Origin: Bacteroidota bacterium
GTDB taxonomy: Bacteria > Bacteroidota > Bacteroidia > Bacteroidales > Prolixibacteraceae
Assembly (NCBI GenBank): GCA_030706665.1
Contig: JAUZOB010000230.1
Coordinates: 1 to 5,498, forward strand
Reading direction: 5' to 3'
DNA: 5,498 bases
The translations under genes were made by a program, and so were the position numbers. The notes under the pieces are model-generated. The model worked only from the letters and a program-made list of their open reading frames with translations. It searched no databases and had not been told where the DNA came from. This document shows positions 1-5,498 of this stretch, in pieces (the first letter of the stretch is position 1; the number at the start of each line of letters is the position of its first letter).

Positions 1-273
1 AAGAGATGACCGTACTAAAAAATGAGTTTTAAACCATAGAGTTCTTATTTGCAATCAATATAGGGATAATCAAAATAACGAGCTATGCTGTAGTTTTTTT
101 ATAACCGAATCAATGATTCGGTTTCTCCTTGCATGCCAATCTTGCTGCATGACTTAATGAGATTGTCCACATTTTATTATTCCTGTAATGTTTTCCCTTA
201 GAGGAAGGAGTGTAATCTCTTATGTGAGAAAACAGCAAGTTTTTTTATACAACCAAAGGTTCTCTCAAGCACT
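1..273. other. Non-coding stretch without a supportable gene
   Basis: All three plus-strand frames meet a stop codon within the first 32 bases (TGA at 7, TGA at 23, TAA at 30), so at most a few last codons of a gene entering from the left could lie here. On the minus strand, reading frames from ATG codons complementary to 36-38, 132-134, 148-150 and 170-172 close after at most about 26 codons and resemble nothing I recognise. No TAnnTTTG promoter box was found on either strand. The stretch is AT-rich. Its only clear structure is the hairpin at 103-123. It reads as a spacer between transcription units. Confidence 0.6.
103..123 (+). terminator. Short perfect hairpin, possible weak terminator
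   Basis: AACCGAATCA (103-112) and TGATTCGGTT (114-123) are perfect inverted repeats around a single central base, giving a 10-bp stem. Downstream on the plus strand is a modest pyrimidine run (TTCTCCTT), so it could end a plus-strand transcript arriving from the left. On the left flank is a run of seven T (94-100), which would be A in a minus-strand transcript and so does not favour termination in that direction. A protein-binding palindrome is an equally open reading. Confidence 0.3.
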
Positions 274-332
274 TGATGATAAAAAAGCTGTCCAAAATAG
301 ATTATCTATTTTGGACAGCTTTTTTATCATCA
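274..332. terminator. Bidirectional rho-independent terminator in a 29-bp perfect palindrome
   Basis: Bases 274-302 pair without mismatch with 304-332 around the single base 303. The core is GCTGTCCAAAATAGAT and its complement, flanked by six A on the left (281-286) and six T on the right (320-325). A transcript from either strand therefore forms a stem followed by a U tract. For the minus strand it lies 8 bases beyond the TAA (341-343) of the FAD/Fe-S dehydrogenase gene and is clearly placed to end that transcript. Pairing continues beyond the U tract through TGATGAT / ATCATCA, which makes the palindrome longer than a minimal terminator. In practice the innermost bases would form the loop. 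Confidence 0.9.
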
Positions 333-340
333 CATATCGG

Positions 341-3256
341 TTATTTCTTGAGTGCCTGGAACATCAGTTCTATCGGATGATAGGCTGTTCGTCCGGTTCC
401 GTCTTTAATCTGATGACGGCATGAAGTGCCGGGAGCTGAAATAACTATATCTTCTGAAGTCTCGCGTATAGTGGGGAAGAGTACCATTTCTCCGATTTGC
501 ATCGAAAGGTCATAATGTTCCTTTTCATAGCCAAAGGCTCCGGCCATTCCGCAGCATCCGGAAGGGATCTCTTCTATGCTGTAATTGGCAGGGAGCGACA
601 GCATCTCTTTGGTCGGTCCGGTTGTTGAAAGTGCCTTCTGATGACAGTGCCCATGCAGCTTAATTTTAAGCGGACTATCGGTAAAACTTGATGCAGAGAT
701 CTTACCTTTTTTAACTTCCTGCATGAAGAACTCATCGAACATGAGAGCGTTGACTGCAAGTTTGTTGGCTGCATCTTTAAGACTCTCGTCCGCCAGATTC
801 GGGAACTCATCTCTGAATGAAAGAATCGCCGATGGCTCAATCCCGATCAACGGAGTTTCTTCAGAGATCAGATCTTTCAAAAGCTTTATGTTCTCGTTGG
901 CAAGTGCTTTCGCTTTACGCACCATCCCTTTGGATAAGTAAGTCCTTGCACTCTCCCGATGCACCGGAATGCTGACTTCATAACCCAGTTTATTTAAAAG
1001 TCGGATTGCCTGAATACCGACATCCGGATCGTTGAAATTTGTAAACTCATCATTAAACAGATAAACTTTCCCATTCGGATACGTTGCTTTGTCCGAATTC
1101 TTCTGGCTCCAATGCTGTAGTGTCTCTTTTGCGAGTAATGGGAATGAGCGGTGGATATTAAATCCCAGTACTTTTTTGAAAAGATTCTGCTGCATCATGA
1201 AGTTCGATATGGGACGAAATACCATTGCCAGCTTGTTTAAGGAAGGAAGATTGGCAATGATCTTTGTGCGCATAGAAGCCCCATGTATATCGTAATATTG
1301 CTGAAGAAACTCGGCTTTTAAACGAGCCATATCAATATTTGAAGGACATTCGGCTTTACATCCTTTGCATGAAACGCACAAGTCTAGTATTTCAAGAATC
1401 TCGGGACTGTCGAATGGATTCTTTTTATCGGAGCGTGTTAGAATCTCCCGAAGTATATTGGCACGACCACGCGTTGTTTTATCCTCATCACGGGTAGCCA
1501 TGTAAGTCGGGCACATTGTTCCTCCGATTATCAAAGGTTTGCGACAGTCACCTGATCCGTTGCAATTTTCAATGCTTCTCATCATCCCATGTTGAGAGGA
1601 GAAATTGAAATGTGTTTTGAATTCCCGGGTTACCTGCCCCTTGTCATAACGCAGCGTTTCGTTCATGGGAGGGCAATCTGTGATCTTGCCTGGATTCATA
1701 ATGTTTTCCGGATCCCAGACGTGCTTCAATTCTTTCAATAATTGGTAGATCTTATCCCCCAACATGAGAGGGATAAACTCACCGCGTAAACGACCATCTC
1801 CATGTTCCCCGCTAAATGACCCTTTGTATTTCTTTACCAAATGAGCGACATCGTTTGTGAGGGAGTGATAAGTATCGATATCTTCAGAATCTTTTAGATT
1901 AAGCATCGGGCGAATATGGATTTCCCCGGTTGCAATGTGAGCATAGTAAATACTGTCAAGTCCATATTTAGCCAACAGTAGTTTAAGATCACGAATATAT
2001 TCCGGAAGGAAACGCGGTGCAACAGCCGCATCTTCTATACCGGGAACACCACGACGGTCTCCTGGTATGTTGGATAAAAGCCCCAGTCCTGCTTTCCTTA
2101 AATTCCATGCAGATGAGATCTGATTGCCATGAAGGATCGGATAGTGATAACCCAGCCCCTTTTCCCGTAAGGAGTTTTCCAGGTTGATCAGAATGCTCTT
2201 CAATTCTTCCGGATCTTCACGGGCAAATTCAATCATGAGAAGAGCACCCGGATCTCCCTGAAGGAAAAATCTGTTCTTTTGTTGTTCGATATTGCCCTTG
2301 GTGCACTCTATTATCTTGTCATCCATGAGTTCAATAGCTCCGGGATTAAATTTAAGAGCGACTAAGTTAGCTTGAATCGATTCCTCTAAAGATTTGAAGT
2401 GTGCACACATAAGGGCTCTGTGTTGCGGTGGAAGAGGGATCAGATTTAATTTAATTGATGTTGTGAATGCCAAAGTCCCTTCTGAACCTGCCAATAGTTT
2501 GGCCATGTTAAAATTGGGGCCTCCGGAGGTAAACGGAGATGACTCAAGTAAGACGTCGATCGCATATCCGTTATTCCGACGGGTTACTTCGGGATCCGGG
2601 TATTCCTGGCGGATAAGAGCTTGATTTTCTTTGTCAGATAAAATATCATAAAGGTTTTGATAAATGCGGGTCTCAAGTTTATCAGGATCTCCCTGACATT
2701 TGTCTTTGAATTCGGTTTCATTGAGTGAACGAAAGATTACTTTCGAACCATCGGAAAGGAAGGTCTCTACTTCAAGAATGTGATTTCTGACACTTCCATA
2801 GATAATTGAATGCAGTCCGCAGGAATTATTCCCAAGCATCCCTCCGATACAACATCTTGTATCAGTTGATGTTTCCGGTCCGAATTGTAATCCGTGTGGA
2901 TTAAGAAATTTATTCAACTCTGCCAGAACAATACCAGGTTGAACCTTTATCCATCGTTCTGCCGGATTGAATTCAATAACCTGATTCATGTATCGGGAGA
3001 TGTCAACAACGATTCCTTTGCCAACAACCTGTCCGGCCAGACTGGTTCCGCCGGCACGTGGAATAATAGAAAGTTTGTTTTCTTTGGCAAAAAGAATCAG
3101 ATTCCGAATATCATCTTCTGATTTCGGTCGTGCAACTGCTGTAGGTTTCTCTCTATACACAGAGGCATCTGTTGCATAAAGTATCTTCCAGGCTTCATCT
3201 GTAAAAAGATCGCCCTGAAGCTTGTTTTTTAGTTCTGAATATTGGTTGGAGCTCAT
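341..3256 (-). CDS. FAD-linked D-2-hydroxyacid dehydrogenase fused to Fe-S/CCG domain (YdiJ / Dld-II type)
   Basis: This 971-residue protein carries a flavin dehydrogenase and its electron-transfer module in one chain. Residues about 38-180 form an FAD_binding_4 domain, with PRAGGTSLAGQ (66-76) and the GPETSTDTR...GNNSCG stretch (126-147). GSEGTLA follows at 257-263. Residues about 280-525 are the FAD-oxidase C-terminal domain, with H440 and H447 in AHIATGEIH and E484/H485 in SGEHGDGRLRGEF, the likely substrate and metal site. A first cysteine group (C565, C571, C582) precedes a classic CxxCxxCxxxCP cluster (C627, C630, C633, C637). The C-terminal part has GHCHQKA (869-875) and GCCGMAG (900-906), a CCG domain. 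No signal peptide or membrane helix is visible, so it is probably cytoplasmic or peripheral to the membrane. The architecture and size match YdiJ (D-2-hydroxyglutarate dehydrogenase) and Shewanella Dld-II (D-lactate dehydrogenase); the substrate cannot be settled by eye. The ATG start follows a -7 box by about 20 bases, and the gene appears monocistronic. Confidence 0.9.
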   Translation of the reverse strand: MSSNQYSELKNKLQGDLFTDEAWKILYATDASVYREKPTAVARPKSEDDIRNLILFAKENKLSIIPRAGGTSLAGQVVGKGIVVDISRYMNQVIEFNPAERWIKVQPGIVLAELNKFLNPHGLQFGPETSTDTRCCIGGMLGNNSCGLHSIIYGSVRNHILEVETFLSDGSKVIFRSLNETEFKDKCQGDPDKLETRIYQNLYDILSDKENQALIRQEYPDPEVTRRNNGYAIDVLLESSPFTSGGPNFNMAKLLAGSEGTLAFTTSIKLNLIPLPPQHRALMCAHFKSLEESIQANLVALKFNPGAIELMDDKIIECTKGNIEQQKNRFFLQGDPGALLMIEFAREDPEELKSILINLENSLREKGLGYHYPILHGNQISSAWNLRKAGLGLLSNIPGDRRGVPGIEDAAVAPRFLPEYIRDLKLLLAKYGLDSIYYAHIATGEIHIRPMLNLKDSEDIDTYHSLTNDVAHLVKKYKGSFSGEHGDGRLRGEFIPLMLGDKIYQLLKELKHVWDPENIMNPGKITDCPPMNETLRYDKGQVTREFKTHFNFSSQHGMMRSIENCNGSGDCRKPLIIGGTMCPTYMATRDEDKTTRGRANILREILTRSDKKNPFDSPEILEILDLCVSCKGCKAECPSNIDMARLKAEFLQQYYDIHGASMRTKIIANLPSLNKLAMVFRPISNFMMQQNLFKKVLGFNIHRSFPLLAKETLQHWSQKNSDKATYPNGKVYLFNDEFTNFNDPDVGIQAIRLLNKLGYEVSIPVHRESARTYLSKGMVRKAKALANENIKLLKDLISEETPLIGIEPSAILSFRDEFPNLADESLKDAANKLAVNALMFDEFFMQEVKKGKISASSFTDSPLKIKLHGHCHQKALSTTGPTKEMLSLPANYSIEEIPSGCCGMAGAFGYEKEHYDLSMQIGEMVLFPTIRETSEDIVISAPGTSCRHQIKDGTGRTAYHPIELMFQALKK

Positions 3257-3275
3257 GTTTAAAAGTTTAGTATTT

Positions 3276-3283
3276 CAAAGATA
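3276..3283 (-). promoter_or_regulatory. -7 promoter element of the FAD/Fe-S dehydrogenase gene
   Basis: Read on the minus strand this is TATCTTTG, a perfect match to the Bacteroidota -7 consensus TAnnTTTG. It ends about 20 bases before the ATG, which predicts a short leader of roughly 12-15 bases. No clean TTTG is seen at the -33 position; that area is occupied by an inverted repeat (3298-3323). Confidence 0.6.
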
Positions 3284-3297
3284 AGCATTCCAAATTA

Positions 3298-3323
3298 AAA
3301 GTTGTTACATGTCATACAACTTT
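3298..3323. repeat. Inverted repeat upstream of the minus-strand promoter, candidate operator
   Basis: AAAGTTGT (3298-3305) and ACAACTTT (3316-3323) are perfect 8-base inverted arms separated by 10 bases, for a total span of 26. The position corresponds to roughly -28 to -53 of the predicted minus-strand transcript, overlapping where the -33 element would sit. This geometry suits a dimeric regulator. The regulator is unknown, and an 8-bp match in AT-rich DNA may still be chance. Confidence 0.4.
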
Positions 3324-3463
3324 CGGGATGTAAATGTTAATATTTTGTCTTACAGGAAGTAAGAGGTATAAAAGAAATAAAGCTCATTCATATGGAGTAA
3401 GTATCTGGAAGATTACATATTAAACTGTATTTGAATTGGGAATGAGGCCTTTGTTTAACGAAT

Positions 3464-3496
3464 AATATTCGAATTTTCGAATCGATGGAGAATATT
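3464..3496. repeat. Nested inverted repeats upstream of the pta promoter, candidate operator
   Basis: Two copies of the palindrome TTCGAA (3468-3473 and 3476-3481) are separated by two T, so the centre TTCGAATTTTCGAA is a tandem pair of self-complementary sites. An outer inverted pair, AATATTC (3464-3470) and GAATATT (3490-3496), brackets the second copy and the bases after it. The second TTCGAA falls near the -33 position of the pta promoter, where a bound protein could compete with or contact RNA polymerase. No regulator is identifiable from the window. Confidence 0.4.
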
Positions 3497-3501
3497 TTTG
3501 A

Positions 3502-3509
3502 TACCTTTG
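3502..3509 (+). promoter_or_regulatory. -7 promoter element of pta and the downstream gene
   Basis: TACCTTTG matches the Bacteroidota TAnnTTTG consensus exactly. It lies 47 bases before the preferred pta ATG, predicting a leader of about 40 bases. The -33 area (about 3474-3481, TTTTCGAA) is only a partial match to TTTG and overlaps a palindromic repeat. No other plus-strand promoter is seen before the following gene, so this one probably drives both. Confidence 0.6.
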
Positions 3510-3556
3510 TTAATCTGGAAATTTGGGTTTTTTAACGATTGGAAATTATTGAAAAA

Positions 3557-4558
3557 ATGAACTTACTGGAACAAATTAAGGCTAATGCCAAAACCTATCA
3601 AAAAAGGATTGTTCTTCCCGAAGGTACTGAGCCAAGAACGCTTAGAGCTGCAGACATAATTCTTAAGGAAGGATTGGCCAAACTTATTCTATTAGGAAAT
3701 CAGGAAGAAATAGCTGCAAAGGCTGAAGAACTTGGGGTTAACATTTCTTCAGCAGAAATTGTTGATCCTGAAACGAGCGACAAGAGAAGTACTTATGCCG
3801 ATTTGATGGTTGAAATCAGAAAAAGCAAGGGATTAACGAAAGAAGAAGCATTAAAGTTATTGAACAATCCTCTGTATTTCGGACCGATTATGATAAAGGC
3901 GGGCGATGCAGACGGTGAATTGGCGGGGGCAATCAATGCAACCGGGGATGTGCTACGTCCTGCTTTTCAGTTCGTTAAAACAATGCCTGGTGTAAGTGTC
4001 GTTTCGGGTGCTTTTATGATGTTTTTGAATGATCCGACATTTGGTCATAATGGGGTAATGGTATTTGCAGATTGTGCAGTAATGCCAAACCCAACAGATA
4101 AAGAATTAGCCGAGATTGCTGTTACTACTGCAAGGACTGCAAAAGCTATTGTAGGAATGGAACCTCGTGTAGCGATGCTAAGCTTCTCGACAAAAGGAAG
4201 TGCAAAGAACGAGCTGGTTGACAAGGTTGTAAGTGCAACAGAAATAGCGAAGAAGATGGCTCCGGAATTAATGATTGACGGAGAATTACAACTTGACGCT
4301 GCACTTGTTCCTGAAGTTGGAAAATTAAAAGCTCCTGAGAGTCAAGTTGCCGGTAGGGCTAATGTTCTCGTATTCCCAGATCTGCAATCAGGAAACATTG
4401 GCTATAAACTGGTACAGCGTCTTGCTAAGGCTGAAGCTGTAGGACCAGTTCTCCAGGGAATGGCTGCACCTATCAATGATTTGTCCAGAGGATGTTCCGT
4501 ATTTGATATTGTAAATATGGTTGCCATAACTGCTAATCAGGCTGCTGCATTATTATAA
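3557..4558 (+). CDS. pta: Phosphate acetyltransferase
   Basis: The enzyme interconverts acetyl-CoA plus phosphate and acetyl phosphate plus CoA in the cytoplasm, the first step of acetate and ATP formation by the Pta-AckA route. The 333 residues form a single PTA_PTB domain, matching the short Pta class without the N-terminal DRTGG and AAA-like regulatory domains of enterobacterial Pta. Visible family motifs are PEGTEPRTL (21-29), DADGELAGA (117-125), MLSFSTKGSAKN (207-218), DGELQLDAALVPEV (241-254), and GRANVLVFPDLQSGNIGYK (266-284). The C-terminal GMAAPINDLSRG (301-312) holds the conserved active-site Ser-Arg. A TTG at 3539 would add six residues, but the ATG at 3557 gives the usual family N-terminus (MNLLEQI) and is preceded by an A run, so it is preferred. 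A phosphate butyryltransferase is the main alternative, but the motifs favour acetyl. It lies 18 bases ahead of an acyl-CoA dehydrogenase-family gene; no ackA is in the window. Confidence 0.93.
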   Translation: MNLLEQIKANAKTYQKRIVLPEGTEPRTLRAADIILKEGLAKLILLGNQEEIAAKAEELGVNISSAEIVDPETSDKRSTYADLMVEIRKSKGLTKEEALKLLNNPLYFGPIMIKAGDADGELAGAINATGDVLRPAFQFVKTMPGVSVVSGAFMMFLNDPTFGHNGVMVFADCAVMPNPTDKELAEIAVTTARTAKAIVGMEPRVAMLSFSTKGSAKNELVDKVVSATEIAKKMAPELMIDGELQLDAALVPEVGKLKAPESQVAGRANVLVFPDLQSGNIGYKLVQRLAKAEAVGPVLQGMAAPINDLSRGCSVFDIVNMVAITANQAAALL

Positions 4559-4576
4559 ATCGCAAAATTCATTAAA

Positions 4577-5498
4577 ATGTCAGATATTCTACGCGAACCT
4601 ATTGAAGAGTTCGGTCTGATCAAAAAGAGCAAAACCAATACTCTTTTCTCAAAGATCGGGGTTGTTGGTTGCGGTAAGATTGGTCAGATGATTGCCCGAA
4701 TTTCAAGTACCGCCGGGATCGAGGTCGTTTTTATCGAAGTATCCGATGAGAAAATTCAGGAAGCAATTGATTCTATAACGCATACCCTGGACGAAATGAT
4801 CGGTCATTGGGGAATGACCGAAAGCGAGAAAAGAGCGATCCTTTCCCGTATCCAGGGGGCTGTTGATTATAATGCACTAAAAGGTTGCGAGTTTGTAATT
4901 GAAGCCATTAATGCTGTCGACCGCGGACGTCGTATTGCCGATCGAAAAGAGATCTTTCGTATGATTGAAGATGAGGTTGATGATGATTGTATTATCGCAA
5001 CCAATTCAACTACGATCATCGTTACGGAGCTTTCATCAGAACTTAAACATAAAGAGAGAAGCGTCGGGCTTCATTTCCTGATTAATTCATCTGAAGCCAG
5101 AATGGTGGAATTGATGCGCGGACTCTATACCTCCGATGAAACTTATCAGAGAGTAATCAAGTTTGTCAACCTCATCAACTATGGAGTTATCCCTGTTGAA
5201 GAATCAGCCGGACTGGTTAGTGTAAGAATGTTTACTGTTATTCTTAACGAAGCTTGTGAAATTCTGATGGAAGGTGTTGCTGCCCTGAAAGACATTGATG
5301 AGACGATGAAAGTCGGCTTTGGTATGCGTATCGGACCATTTGAAACTGCAGATACCATTGGTTTGGATAAAGTAGTTCGTTGGATGGACAATATGTACAC
5401 TGAGTTCGGTGATATGAAGTATAAACCTTCTCCTGTTATAAAACGTCTGGTACGTGCAAAACAGTTCGGAGTTCAGACCGGAAAAGGGTTTTATAAAT
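4577..5498 (+). CDS. 3-hydroxyacyl-CoA dehydrogenase family protein, 3' end cut by window
   Basis: An open frame from the ATG at 4577 runs to the window edge (307 codons, no stop). The family's nature is NAD-dependent interconversion of 3-hydroxyacyl-CoA and 3-oxoacyl-CoA, as in butyrate formation or beta-oxidation. After a 25-residue leader absent from canonical Hbd proteins comes a Rossmann fold with GCGKIG (31-36), the acidic E54 ending strand 2, and VIEAI (107-111). The C-terminal domain has NEACEILMEGV (224-234), DIDETM (239-244), GPFETAD (253-259) and IGLD (261-264). It ends at TGKGFYK, which normally lies within a few residues of the terminus, so little is missing. The catalytic His (H166) and its partner Glu (E178) are kept. 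However, the usual HFFNP is HFLIN, and the residues aligned to human HADH S137 and N208 are T145 and V216. The 18-base gap after pta, with no terminator or promoter, suggests one operon. Family membership is firm; activity and substrate are uncertain. Confidence 0.88.
   Translation, partial: MSDILREPIEEFGLIKKSKTNTLFSKIGVVGCGKIGQMIARISSTAGIEVVFIEVSDEKIQEAIDSITHTLDEMIGHWGMTESEKRAILSRIQGAVDYNALKGCEFVIEAINAVDRGRRIADRKEIFRMIEDEVDDDCIIATNSTTIIVTELSSELKHKERSVGLHFLINSSEARMVELMRGLYTSDETYQRVIKFVNLINYGVIPVEESAGLVSVRMFTVILNEACEILMEGVAALKDIDETMKVGFGMRIGPFETADTIGLDKVVRWMDNMYTEFGDMKYKPSPVIKRLVRAKQFGVQTGKGFYK

Larger units (their letters stand above)
3257..3556. other. Divergent intergenic region
   Basis: These 300 bases separate the start codons of the minus-strand dehydrogenase and pta. 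I found no reading frame worth calling. The region carries one TAnnTTTG box facing each way (3276-3283 minus, 3502-3509 plus), each with an inverted-repeat block just upstream (3298-3323 and 3464-3496). A weak 6-bp hairpin (TCTTAC / GTAAGA, 3348-3364) lies between. The remaining middle, about 3365-3463, shows nothing I can name. Confidence 0.7.

Noticed and set aside
148..150. Minus-strand 26-codon frame starting at the complement of CAT (about 73-150)
   Set aside because: It is too short, has no promoter box, contains the hairpin sequence, and shows no family features.
188..424. 78-codon plus-strand open frame
   Set aside because: It runs through the terminator palindrome and into the antisense of the dehydrogenase gene's end. 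It has no promoter and no recognisable protein features.
574..3179. Several 63-88 codon open frames overlapping the large minus-strand gene (574-840 minus; 723-941, 1089-1295, 2394-2624, 2894-3121, 2988-3179 plus)
   Set aside because: They lie wholly inside a well-supported 971-codon gene with clear domains, in other frames, and their translations look like out-of-frame shadows.
3348..3364. 6-bp hairpin TCTTAC / GTAAGA in the intergenic region
   Set aside because: The stem is too short and AT-rich to stand out from chance, with no T tract to make it a terminator.
3539..3556. TTG start six codons upstream of the pta ATG
   Set aside because: The ATG at 3557 gives the typical Pta N-terminus. 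TTG would need an unusual start without a supporting ribosome site, though it cannot be fully excluded.
4556..4579. pta and the next gene are in the same frame, separated by TAA and six sense codons, so readthrough would give a fusion protein
   Set aside because: The frame agreement has a one-in-three chance. The downstream gene has its own ATG and a complete N-terminus, and no recoding signal is seen around the TAA.
5179..5400. 73-codon minus-strand open frame
   Set aside because: It is antisense to the 3-hydroxyacyl-CoA dehydrogenase family gene, whose conserved motifs cover this stretch in the plus frame.
1..5498. Search for a mobile element, CRISPR array, defence system, tRNA or riboswitch
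   Set aside because: No transposase or integrase reading frame, no spaced direct repeats and no cloverleaf-like pattern were found. The gene content is ordinary central metabolism.

Overview
The window looks like chromosomal DNA from a member of the Bacteroidota, most likely Bacteroidales. Two sequence signs support this. Both divergent genes in the middle are preceded by a perfect TAnnTTTG element, the -7 box of the Bacteroidota primary sigma factor. None of the three gene starts has a Shine-Dalgarno purine box; the bases before the ATGs are A-rich instead. The protein sequences fit the same group, but I could not run a search, so genus and species are left open.

Layout from left to right. 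Bases 1-273 hold no gene I can support, only a short perfect hairpin (103-123). A very long perfect palindrome at 274-332, flanked by A and T tracts, is a rho-independent terminator. It ends 8 bases past the stop codon of a large minus-strand gene (341-3256). That gene encodes a 971-residue FAD-linked dehydrogenase fused to an iron-sulfur and CCG-type electron-transfer module (YdiJ / Dld-II type). A 300-base divergent intergenic region (3257-3556) carries one promoter for each direction and two inverted-repeat blocks that could be operators. On the plus strand follow phosphate acetyltransferase (pta, 3557-4558) and, 18 bases later, a 3-hydroxyacyl-CoA dehydrogenase family gene (4577 to the window edge). 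The latter lacks a stop codon only because the window ends.

The shared theme is fermentation and organic-acid metabolism. The minus-strand enzyme probably oxidises a D-2-hydroxyacid (D-lactate or D-2-hydroxyglutarate are the leading candidates). Pta interconverts acetyl-CoA and acetyl phosphate, and the last gene belongs to a family acting on 3-hydroxyacyl-CoA. Pta is followed here by an acyl-CoA dehydrogenase-family gene rather than by acetate kinase (ackA), its common partner.

I see no mobile element, CRISPR array, phage gene or RNA gene, and no clear new biological system. The points most worth a second look are the altered active-site residues of the 3-hydroxyacyl-CoA dehydrogenase relative, its pairing with pta, and the repeat structure in the divergent promoter region.
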